Assembly: GCA_910577225.1 (NCBI GenBank)
Contig: CAJTMV010000001.1
Span: forward strand, 124,001 to 188,000
From: an uncultured Eubacterium sp.
GTDB lineage: Bacteria; Bacillota; Clostridia; Lachnospirales; Lachnospiraceae
Reading direction: 5' to 3'
DNA: 64,000 nucleotides
The position numbers and the translations under genes were made by a program. The notes beneath the pieces were generated by a model. It saw nothing but the letters and a program-made list of their open reading frames with translations, did no database searches and had not been told where the DNA came from. Shown in pieces: positions 33,328 to 40,479 of the stretch. The stretch's first letter is position 1. Each line of letters begins with the position of its first letter.

Positions 33328-34499
33328 TCCCTGATATCCTTTTCGGACTGTTTCCAGTCATACGCCTTGCGTGCTTTTACATTGCAGTATCTGCAGAAAG
33401 GCACCCGGTTTGCCGTAAATTCTGCAATCTCTTCAAAGCTCTGCGCCTGATAAATGTCAATAAAATCCCCTTCTCCGGCTGCCAGCTCCTTCCCGTAATA
33501 GTCCACAAAGTGATGGGAATTTGGCAGTACGGAGCAGGGATATATTTTTCCATCCCGCAGCGTCACGCAATTGTTAAAGCAAAAGCAGTTGATAAAGTGG
33601 TACGGTTCCTGGCTGCCTGTCAGGTCAAACGGATGATGAAAAGAAAACTTTACGCCGTTTTTGTCCCTGCTTGTCACGTCGTTGTACGATACGCCATATT
33701 TCGCCGCCAGCTGCCTTAATTCTCCATAATCAAGCGGAATCGGATATTCCGTCACTGAAATATCGACGCCGCATGCCCGGCATGTTTCCCACAGGTTGCC
33801 ATTCGGATGCGTTTCCCATTTTTTTAACAGCAGTCCGTTGGTATATAAATAAATGATCCCTTTTGGAAAATGGCTGCGGATCATGCGGATGATCTCGTTC
33901 AGCTGCGGGTGAAGCAGCGGCTCCCCTCCCTCCAGCTTTACCGCGCGGCATTCTCCGCCCATTAGTTGTGCCATCCTGCCAATTTCTTTTTCCAGCTCCT
34001 TCAGGCTGATATACTGCTCGGGTGCAATCGGCGAAAAATGGTCGCACATCTGGCAGTTCAGATTGCAATGCTCCACAATATTCACTTCAAACCAGAAAAA
34101 ATCCCGGGCAGCTGGCCGCATTTTCTGAGCGACAGCAAAACGATTGAGTTCATTTACAAAAAAGAAATCGTACAAGCCGTTATGTACCAAAAGCGGCACG
34201 ATATCGTTGTAATTGCGTTCTTCTACCGCTACAAGCACGCCAGGGCAGCCGCCTTTTGGCACGTCCGGCGGAGTATAGACCGGATATCCGTCCAGCTCCC
34301 CCAGTTCCTGCGCCTGACCGGCCCATGAAATGATAAACCCGGCAAACGGCATCTGCGCTGCCCGCAGATATTTCGCCAGCAGGCGCTGCGTCTCCATCGC
34401 CCCATACACATATATTTCCTGAAATCTCTTGCAAAAACGGATCATCAGATCGATTCCGACCGTGTCCGTACCATACCTGTGCCAATAATCCAACGCCAT
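33318..34499 (-). CDS. Radical SAM enzyme with N-terminal Rossmann module
   Basis: 393 residues from the ATG at 34499, preceded by GGAGGACAG; the longer frame begins at a TTG without support. The N-terminal 120 residues are the shared module (EIYVYGAMETQRLLA, GYPVYTPPDVP, VLVAVEERNYNDI). The radical SAM core starts near 145 with EHCNLNCQMCDH (CxxxCxxC), LEGGEPLLHPQL and YLYTNGLLLKKW. A later cysteine pair (YPCSVLPNS) and the final FCRYCNVK suggest an auxiliary cluster. It is placed with the isomerase and nucleotidyltransferase at the operon start. Likely radical chemistry on a sugar or peptide substrate; unproven. Confidence 0.85.
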   Translation of the reverse strand: MALDYWHRYGTDTVGIDLMIRFCKRFQEIYVYGAMETQRLLAKYLRAAQMPFAGFIISWAGQAQELGELDGYPVYTPPDVPKGGCPGVLVAVEERNYNDIVPLLVHNGLYDFFFVNELNRFAVAQKMRPAARDFFWFEVNIVEHCNLNCQMCDHFSPIAPEQYISLKELEKEIGRMAQLMGGECRAVKLEGGEPLLHPQLNEIIRMIRSHFPKGIIYLYTNGLLLKKWETHPNGNLWETCRACGVDISVTEYPIPLDYGELRQLAAKYGVSYNDVTSRDKNGVKFSFHHPFDLTGSQEPYHFINCFCFNNCVTLRDGKIYPCSVLPNSHHFVDYYGKELAAGEGDFIDIYQAQSFEEIAEFTANRVPFCRYCNVKARKAYDWKQSEKDIREWT

Positions 34500-34500
34500 G

Positions 34501-35100
34501 TTATCTGTCCTCCGCAACGTAATTGTACCATTCTCTGCCGATCATCCCGCCCGGATGATTGCGTAAAAACTGTGTGCGCGGCACATCCAGGCGCTTTGCC
34601 ACCATCATAACAAGTCCCTGGAGCACAATCAGGTTAATCGTTGTGGAATTGTTCGGCATAATATTCCACAGATCTCCTTCATGCCCCAGCGAAAGAATCA
34701 GGCGGTTATCGATTTCTTCTGACAACGTGCTTTTTTCTGCAAAGCTGAGCAGCCACAAATGGACCCTGCGCTGTTTTAACAGCCTTGCAAGGCGGACAGA
34801 CTCCGAAGTCTCCCCGCTTTTTGTCAAAAGGATCACCAGATCTCCATCTTTTACAAGCCCCATATCGCCATGCACCGCCGAGTTTGTATGCAAAAAAGAA
34901 GCCGGCAGTCCCATCGAAATCATAGAACCGACAAATTTTTCGCAAATGGGCACATTTTTTCCAAGTCCTGATACTACAATCTGATGTCCGCCCTTTAACG
35001 CCTCCGTCGCCTCCTCTACCATTCTTGCAAATTCCTGTTCATCCAGGGAATGGATAGAATCCTCAAATTCGGCCAGCTGTTTCTCAAAATAAGATATCAT
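34501..35100 (-). CDS. SIS-domain phosphosugar isomerase (KpsF/GmhA-type)
   Basis: 199 residues, one SIS domain. Visible features are VVSGLGKNVPICEKF, LHTNSAVHGDMG (close to the conserved HxxxAxHGDxG block of arabinose 5-phosphate isomerases) and LLTKSGETSESVRL, the Ser/Thr-rich phosphate-binding loop. Helical start ISYFEKQLAEFEDSI. Family knowledge: aldose/ketose isomerisation of a phosphosugar, as in KDO or heptose supply. It overlaps the upstream nucleotidyltransferase gene by four bases. With the kinase/nucleotidyltransferase fusion and the HAD phosphatase it could make an activated sugar for this operon. No CBS pair follows, unlike full-length KpsF. Confidence 0.88.
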   Translation of the reverse strand: MISYFEKQLAEFEDSIHSLDEQEFARMVEEATEALKGGHQIVVSGLGKNVPICEKFVGSMISMGLPASFLHTNSAVHGDMGLVKDGDLVILLTKSGETSESVRLARLLKQRRVHLWLLSFAEKSTLSEEIDNRLILSLGHEGDLWNIMPNNSTTINLIVLQGLVMMVAKRLDVPRTQFLRNHPGGMIGREWYNYVAEDR

Positions 35101-36614
35101 AGCACGTCCTCCAGCTCATACAGCCCTCGATAAAATGCGCCGCATAATTTATCATAATCCTGCCATGCGTAAGTCGTATACGACAGCCAGATCACCGCAT
35201 GCAGCAGCTTCATTTGCCGCGGGTCTGTTCCTGTCAGAAGAAAAAACGTCTCTTCCATACCTTCCCAGCCGTTGGAACCGATCGTAAGCGACACCGATGG
35301 TCTGTCCGTATCGATCGACAGCTGAAAATCCCCCGCATTCAACCGGTCATAGTTCCCGACAATGGAATAATACAGCTTTGCCCAGTCGTAGCGGGCGTCT
35401 CCATACAGCTTCGTATGCCCGAAATATCCTCTTGGATCAATAAAGACCGGTTCCTCATGTTCACGCAGGAGCAGATTGGAAAACGTACAATCGCCGTGAA
35501 TCAGGCAAAAGTTTTTGCAGTCTGTCATCATCCCGTCCAGCTGCTTTTCCAGCTCCTGCTTATGAAAAAACACATTGCGGCATACTTTTCCGTTGACTGT
35601 AATTTCCGGCTCCTGTGCATAAGGCGCCAGACCCCATATTTTTGAAAGGCGGGCTAAGGTTTTATAAAAATAAGCCTCTTTCAGGCTGAATGCATCCGCG
35701 AATACCGTTTCAGACTGATGCATCTTTTGCAGGGAAACGACCAGCCTGCGCAGGATCCGTTTTTGCGCATCCGCGTCAAACTTCCTTTCCATGATGCTTC
35801 CCCCTTTTATATATTCCATTTTCAGCGGATGAAACGCATAGATTTCCGGCAGTGCACAAACCTTTTTTTCCAATGCCTTTCGATACCATGCGCTTTCGTC
35901 CTGCGCAAGCCTCTCCCCCTGCCTGTCCACCGGCTCCTTCGTCAGTACGCCCCCGTCTCTTATAATTTTGTTAAACGGCCGGCACTTTTCCGGCTGCTGT
36001 TTGATGTAATCTTCATAAATACCAAATTCCTTTGTACCCGAAAGTCCTATCGTCTGAAATTCAAACCTCTGCGTATGTGCCCACCGCAGAAATTCCCCAT
36101 CTTTCGGCACATGTAAAAGCTGCGTGTTATCCGCAAACAAAAACAATCCTGCTACACCATGCTCTGCGGAACGCTTTTCTGCAAACGCACCGCCCTCATA
36201 GCTCCACCGGCATGAAAAATCCCTGGCTATCCCCACATAATTTTTATCCGGACGCCGCCCTGCCTCATACTCTTCTGGCAGACAAAAGCTCTCAGGCAAA
36301 ATAAGATCAGACCAGATCAGCATAACCGGCTCTTCCCGCGGCAGCAATGCCGCCGCTTTGGCAATACCCGCACAGGTACCGGTTCCATCTGCATCGACGA
36401 CCAGATACGCTGCCTCGGCAAACGCCTCCAGATATGCCCGCAGAGCTTCTTTTTTATAATCCGCAATAATAACAAACCGTTTATCCGGATATTTGCGGAA
36501 CAAATGAAACAGAATCGGCAGATTGTGAACCGGGACGAGCGCTTTGGGCTTATTTCGGGTCAGCCCTTTCATCCGGCTCCCCCTCCCGCCTGCCTGAACA
36601 ATGATATAATCCAT
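35097..36614 (-). CDS. Fusion of sugar nucleotidyltransferase and aminoglycoside-phosphotransferase-type kinase
   Basis: 505 residues from ATG 36614. Residues 1-220 are a nucleotidyltransferase: IIVQAGGRGSRMKGLT is the GGxGxR-type signature, NKPKALVPVHNLPIL supplies the substrate lysine, and VDADGTGTCAG and LIWSDLIL include the metal-binding Asp. Residues about 250-505 resemble APH/choline-kinase folds: FCLIHGDCTFSNLLL is the HGDxxxxN catalytic loop and FIDPRGYFG replaces the DxD metal site. One protein could thus phosphorylate and activate a sugar or aminoalcohol. It is the first gene of the 23-gene operon, facing the invertible segment. A TTG at 36641 is an alternative start; ribosome binding is weak for both. 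Confidence 0.85.
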   Translation of the reverse strand: MDYIIVQAGGRGSRMKGLTRNKPKALVPVHNLPILFHLFRKYPDKRFVIIADYKKEALRAYLEAFAEAAYLVVDADGTGTCAGIAKAAALLPREEPVMLIWSDLILPESFCLPEEYEAGRRPDKNYVGIARDFSCRWSYEGGAFAEKRSAEHGVAGLFLFADNTQLLHVPKDGEFLRWAHTQRFEFQTIGLSGTKEFGIYEDYIKQQPEKCRPFNKIIRDGGVLTKEPVDRQGERLAQDESAWYRKALEKKVCALPEIYAFHPLKMEYIKGGSIMERKFDADAQKRILRRLVVSLQKMHQSETVFADAFSLKEAYFYKTLARLSKIWGLAPYAQEPEITVNGKVCRNVFFHKQELEKQLDGMMTDCKNFCLIHGDCTFSNLLLREHEEPVFIDPRGYFGHTKLYGDARYDWAKLYYSIVGNYDRLNAGDFQLSIDTDRPSVSLTIGSNGWEGMEETFFLLTGTDPRQMKLLHAVIWLSYTTYAWQDYDKLCGAFYRGLYELEDVL

Positions 36615-36737
36615 TCCGTCTACCGTATAATTCCTTTCCAAAAGGTTATTTTATTTATGATCCATGCATACTTTTCCGTCAAAATACAAATACTGTCCAT
36701 AGAGCCAGGGCATTACTGCCGCTTTCCGAACGGTATT

Positions 36738-36756
36738 TCGCAGAGTATGCACCTCT
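36738..36756 (+). repeat. Left inverted crossover site of the invertible segment (IRL)
   Basis: Nineteen bases identical to the reverse complement of 38185-38203; a TATTCT five bases further on is shared too. The site has a 7-base core (TATGCAC, 36745-36751) flanked by arms CGCAGAG and CTCTGTG, inverted copies of each other at six of seven positions. That is the expected layout of a tyrosine-recombinase strand-exchange site. Confidence 0.85.
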
Positions 36757-36793
36757 GTGATATTCTTCTGCGACTCCCCGCCCTTATTGCATT

Positions 36794-37963
36794 TTAAATA
36801 TCCTGACCATTTTCGCTGACGGCAAATAAAGTTGAAATGCCTGCGAGCTTATCCATGTTTTGGCGTTTCATATCCGCCGTAGGGTGCACATACCGATTCA
36901 TCGTAATATGAATCGCTGCATGCCCTAAAATCACGCTTAGCGTCTTTACATCGAATCCGACTGCCACACACCGCGTCGCGAACGTATGCCGCAGGCAGTG
37001 AAAATTGGCATCACGGATTTCAAGGCTGTCCATAATCTTATGAAAATGATATTCTACCAGCCTGGGTTCCATATACTGGTCCGCCCTGCCTGTCAAAAAA
37101 TATTCCTGCCCCAGCATTCCGGCAGACTTTTCCCGCAGCATCCGGAGCAAAAAATCCGGGATTGGAATTTCGCGGATTGCGCAGACACTTTTCGGCGGCG
37201 TCTCGATTATTTTCGTGCTCTTGTCCGTAACATGTGAATAATCCCGGAGCCTCATCATCGTCCTGCTGATAGAAATCATCTTTTTTTCCAGACTTACGTT
37301 CTCCCAGCGCAGGGCGCACAATTCCCCAAGCCGGATGCCTGTATACAGGCTGACATAGATACCCATATGGATATTGGAAAATTCTTCCAGCAGGTATTCT
37401 TCCAAATCCGCCTGCTCTTCCCGCGTCAGTATCCGAATCTGGCGGCTGCCCTGCTTAATCACGATATGGTCGATCCTGCACTCCTGCATCCATCCTTCCT
37501 TTGCGGAAAACATAAGAATCCTTTTGAGCACGGATTTGATATCCGATACGCTCTTTGCAGACAGTCCTGTACCATCCGACTTTCCATGGTCCAGCAGTCC
37601 TTCAAAATACCGTTCCAGCAATCCGGTTTGAATCTGCGGCATCCTGCAGTCACCCAGCGCAGGCATTACATACGATTCTAAAATATTCCGGTATTTCACA
37701 TAAGACGACTCTTTCAACTGTGGCCGGACATGGTTCAGCCAGCGCATACACACTTCCCCAAAAGAACCGTCCCAAACGGCTGCCGGCGCCTCCGTTGGCG
37801 GATTCTGCTGGCAGGCTTTTTGTTTTTTGCGCTTTGCTTCTGTATACGACTTCGCATACAAAGATTTATAATGCGCCCTGCCGGATTCTTCGTAATACGC
37901 GATATAACGCGCCTCCCACCGGCCATCTTTTCTTTTGTAAATATTTTCTCCCTTGCGCGACAT
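36794..37963 (-). CDS. Tyrosine recombinase (phage-integrase family), probable invertase of the flanking repeats
   Basis: 389 residues. An N-terminal Arm/AP2-type DNA-binding start (YKRKDGRWEARY), a SAM-like core-binding domain at about 65-165 and a catalytic domain at about 175-375 are seen. Catalytic residues are all present: R211 in GIRLGELC, H322-x-x-R325 in HCLRH, H348 in LGHA and Y358 in NRYVH. Length and layout match Tn916-type integrases. In the orientation shown it reads towards the large operon, with 179 bases between its stop and the operon's first ATG and no obvious terminator. No excisionase, relaxase or other mobile-element gene is adjacent. Because its flanking repeats are inverted, a DNA-inversion role fits better than integration. 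Confidence 0.9.
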   Translation of the reverse strand: MSRKGENIYKRKDGRWEARYIAYYEESGRAHYKSLYAKSYTEAKRKKQKACQQNPPTEAPAAVWDGSFGEVCMRWLNHVRPQLKESSYVKYRNILESYVMPALGDCRMPQIQTGLLERYFEGLLDHGKSDGTGLSAKSVSDIKSVLKRILMFSAKEGWMQECRIDHIVIKQGSRQIRILTREEQADLEEYLLEEFSNIHMGIYVSLYTGIRLGELCALRWENVSLEKKMISISRTMMRLRDYSHVTDKSTKIIETPPKSVCAIREIPIPDFLLRMLREKSAGMLGQEYFLTGRADQYMEPRLVEYHFHKIMDSLEIRDANFHCLRHTFATRCVAVGFDVKTLSVILGHAAIHITMNRYVHPTADMKRQNMDKLAGISTLFAVSENGQDI

Positions 37964-38184
37964 AGTCTTATTCCTCTCTTATTGACCATAATTTTGACGG
38001 TAAAAAGCAAAAGTGAATGGCATTTTGCCTGATATATTTATTATAATGAAATAATGTAATCGTCTCAGGCATCCGGCTTATCCCCGGTTCATGCGTTTAT
38101 TCTGGAAATATTGCCAAAATATATTGACAATCAACAAAAATTTATATAAAATTAAATAGGTTTTTGTCGATGACAGAATAACGT
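37964..38184. promoter_or_regulatory. Divergent control region inside the invertible segment
   Basis: AT-rich 221 bases between the recombinase start and the right crossover site. On the plus strand it holds the strong promoter at 38124. On the minus strand a TATAAT (38040-38045) may be the -10 of the recombinase promoter, without a good -35. GAGAGGA before 37963 is the recombinase ribosome binding site. Confidence 0.6.
38124..38152 (+). promoter_or_regulatory. Near-consensus sigma-A promoter on the invertible segment
   Basis: TTGACA at 38124-38129, a 17-base spacer and TAAAAT at 38147-38152. In this orientation it fires rightwards through the crossover site into the hairpin at 38210-38243, with no gene to express. 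After inversion it would occupy about 36789-36817 on the minus strand and direct transcription into the 23-gene operon, about 170 bases before its first ATG. Confidence 0.75.
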
Positions 38185-38203
38185 AGAGGTGCATACTCTG
38201 CGA
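38185..38203 (-). repeat. Right inverted crossover site of the invertible segment (IRR)
   Basis: Reverse complement of the left site over all 19 bases. On the minus strand its core is TATGCAC with arms CGCAGAG and CTCTACG (six of seven symmetric). Outside the repeat the flanks diverge, apart from a shared TATTCT a few bases away. Confidence 0.85.
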
Positions 38204-38243
38204 TAAAAAATACCAGTCCTGTATTTTTATACAAGACTGGTAT
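38203..38243 (-). terminator. Strong hairpin terminator between the germination operon and the switch
   Basis: Two 15-base arms (38210-38224 and 38229-38243, ATACCAGTC against GACTGGTAT) pair with one mismatch around a TTTT loop. On the minus strand it is followed by six Ts, a good rho-independent terminator 47 bases after the gerC-type stop. It would equally block the rightward promoter of the switch. Confidence 0.85.
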
Positions 38244-38289
38244 TTCAAATTATAATCGAAAACTCTGCCAAAGCCGCAATATGCGCGAT

Positions 38290-39348
38290 TCAAAGCATCC
38301 GTATCCGCACGCTCACCTCATACGTCAGATTGCTGCGGTATTCATCCGCCCGTTTCCCATAGACCCGATAGATATCCGGCGCATACAAGGCCAGATAACG
38401 GCTGCTGTCTGTCAGATCCGCCTCATTTTTCTCAAGCGCTGTCCGGCAGATTTCTTCGATTTTGTTTTCCAGCGTTCGTTCTACCCGTTCCTCAGACGCC
38501 TTTCCTGTGATTCGTTCTGCCTCGGCGGTCAGCCAGATCTGTTCGGTCACTTTTTCCTGATGCATCGAAAATCTGCGTTTACATTTTATGCTGTGCAGGC
38601 GCACCTGCTCTTCTTTGTCCAGATACACATCCATCTGCTGCATCTGTCCGCCCAGCAGATAATAGATCTGTGCCTCGTAATCTTCCACACGTCCTTTGAG
38701 CTGAAAACCCTGCAGGATTTCATAAGAGCTTATAACCGGCTGCTCCTTTTTTACTTCCAGCACCGGTATTAACAGCGTGCGGCTGGCGTTCGCCTGTTCG
38801 TTTAACAGCGCTCCGAGCGTAACAAACGCCTGCTCGTTTACTTCCTGTTCATTTTCTGTCATCTGCTCCAGATAGCTGCCCAGCGGCAGCTCCAGTGTGT
38901 CGTTGAGTTTTGCCATCTCTTCCATACCGCTGTCAGAAAGATACACAAGCGTATTTCTGGCATACGTATTTTCACTGCGTACCGTATCCAAAAAGGTTCG
39001 AAACGCACTGCTTTCCAAAAATCCTCTTTGAAAAATAACAGCCTTTGTATGTGTCATATCCAGCTGACAGCGGTTGTTTTTTTCAAACGACTGATGCGTT
39101 TCGTAATACGTGCTGCCGGATGCGGCGGCAGCCGTCACATTGCCGCCGTCCGCACGCTCGTTTGCCACATCGGACAGCTGCTGCGCCAGATAGCAGATTT
39201 TATGCTGTCCGTTCTGCTGCGCGATCACCACGGCCAGCGGAAACGTTTTATTCTCCAGCTCTGCCCCGCCGCAGCCGACAAGCGCCAGTGCCATTGCAGA
39301 CAGACAGCCGGCCCAGATGATTTTCATACTCCGTTTATTCTGCATCAT
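38290..39348 (-). CDS. Ger(x)C-family spore germination lipoprotein
   Basis: 352 residues. A lipoprotein signal is seen: basic start, hydrophobic IIWAGCLSAMALALVG and a lipobox LVGC near residue 26. FPLAVVIAQQ, followed by repeated strands, and EQVRLHSIKCKRRFS match the C subunit of GerA-type receptors, though the usual GWD-like N-terminal phrase is diverged. The ending LTYEVSVRIRML is typical of the family's final strand. It is the third gene of a standard A-B-C order and overlaps the B gene by 14 bases. The C subunit sits on the outer face of the spore inner membrane and is needed for receptor function. Confidence 0.85.
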   Translation of the reverse strand: MMQNKRSMKIIWAGCLSAMALALVGCGGAELENKTFPLAVVIAQQNGQHKICYLAQQLSDVANERADGGNVTAAAASGSTYYETHQSFEKNNRCQLDMTHTKAVIFQRGFLESSAFRTFLDTVRSENTYARNTLVYLSDSGMEEMAKLNDTLELPLGSYLEQMTENEQEVNEQAFVTLGALLNEQANASRTLLIPVLEVKKEQPVISSYEILQGFQLKGRVEDYEAQIYYLLGGQMQQMDVYLDKEEQVRLHSIKCKRRFSMHQEKVTEQIWLTAEAERITGKASEERVERTLENKIEEICRTALEKNEADLTDSSRYLALYAPDIYRVYGKRADEYRSNLTYEVSVRIRML

Positions 39349-40477
39349 ACAGCTCCTTTTCCTTCTTACACAATAACAGCGAAATGACAGGAACCAGAAC
39401 TACAAACGGCACGCCTGCCAGATAAAAGACCTTTACAGCCAGCAACTGTATCTGCGGCTGCAGATGAAAGATCCATGCAATCCCATAGATCAGCGCCGTG
39501 ATAACTGCAAACCAGATATTTTTTCCCTGTCTGTCCGCCTTGCTGTACGTCCCGCCTTTCCATTTTGTCAGCGCCCGGCGCGCGATAATCATACCATAAT
39601 ACAAGGTCGTCCCGATCAGCGCATATAAGGTAAAAAACCATCCGCCGACCATTACCGCATCCAGCCGTTTCAAAAAATCGCCGGGAATTTTTACCATTCC
39701 CATCAGCGTTATTATCGGATACTGCTCCTTTTCCAGCGCGCTGCTGCCAAATATTCCAAGCAGAATCAGATAAATGACAGCAAGCGCCAGTCCGGTATAG
39801 ACGACTGCGCAGGCTGCCGCACGGGCGGATGACCTTTTATCCTGTACATGCGGTATCAAAAATAATAAAAATGTCAGCGGCAGAAAGGACGCAAAGCACT
39901 GCCAGGTCCCGCTGAAAAACCAGCTCCAGCTGATCGTATCCGCATCGCCGAGCAGCGGAAACCACTGGATCACCTGCACCTGCCTGATACATAGCAACAG
40001 CATGACAACCAGCGGAATGATAAGTACCCAGAACAACAGCTCGTACACTCTCGCTCTTGCCTCCATACCGGCTGACGCCCCATAAAACGCCAATAGCAAA
40101 ATGACAAACAATGCCGACACAAACTCACGTCCATCCAGCAGACTGTCGCAGACGAGCTCCGAAAGCAGCTTTGCCGCCCACGCACAGGTAAAAATGCTGA
40201 TCACGGCATAGCACAGATAAAGCAGCCTTGCCAGAAAATTTCCCCAGCCTGTTTTTAAATAGTCCATATAATCGGTTGCCGTCCGGCTGCTGCACGTATG
40301 AAGCAGCCATAAATAAACGCCTGCAAATACCATTCCCGCCAGAATGCTCCATATGCCGATTCCGTTCCCGGATTTTGCCAGCTGCGAAGGCAGCAGCAGG
40401 GAACCTGCTCCGAACAGGTCAAATATAAGCAGTCTTTTTATCTGCCGTGACGATATTTTATCATTACTGGAAAACAC
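39335..40477 (-). CDS. GerB-family spore germination permease (APC-type)
   Basis: 380 residues with about ten membrane helices. Starts KISSRQIKRLLIFDLFGAGSLLLP, a close match to the GerB N-terminal helix in which germinant-binding residues lie, then GIGIWSILAGMVFAGVYLWLL. The family belongs to the amino-acid/polyamine transporter fold and provides the germinant-binding subunit. GTG start at 40477 with GGAAGG upstream, two bases after the A gene. Which germinant it detects cannot be read from the sequence. Its presence supports a spore-forming host. Confidence 0.9.
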   Translation of the reverse strand: MFSSNDKISSRQIKRLLIFDLFGAGSLLLPSQLAKSGNGIGIWSILAGMVFAGVYLWLLHTCSSRTATDYMDYLKTGWGNFLARLLYLCYAVISIFTCAWAAKLLSELVCDSLLDGREFVSALFVILLLAFYGASAGMEARARVYELLFWVLIIPLVVMLLLCIRQVQVIQWFPLLGDADTISWSWFFSGTWQCFASFLPLTFLLFLIPHVQDKRSSARAAACAVVYTGLALAVIYLILLGIFGSSALEKEQYPIITLMGMVKIPGDFLKRLDAVMVGGWFFTLYALIGTTLYYGMIIARRALTKWKGGTYSKADRQGKNIWFAVITALIYGIAWIFHLQPQIQLLAVKVFYLAGVPFVVLVPVISLLLCKKEKELYDAE

Positions 40478-40479
40478 GC

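Larger units (their letters stand above)
36738..38203. other. Putative invertible DNA segment carrying its own recombinase and promoter
   Basis: A 1,466-base segment bounded by perfect 19-base inverted repeats. It contains one gene, a tyrosine recombinase (36794-37963), and a 220-base AT-rich control region with a near-consensus outward promoter (38124-38152). Inverted sites with a non-palindromic core would produce inversion rather than excision. The segment sits between the first gene of the 23-gene operon and a strong terminator after the germination operon. Flipping would exchange which promoter faces the operon. Inversion itself has not been observed here. Confidence 0.75.

Noticed and set aside
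36738..38203. Integrated phage or conjugative-element remnant with attL/attR
   Set aside because: The flanking repeats are inverted, not direct, and no other mobile-element gene is present; a direct-repeat attachment pair was not found.
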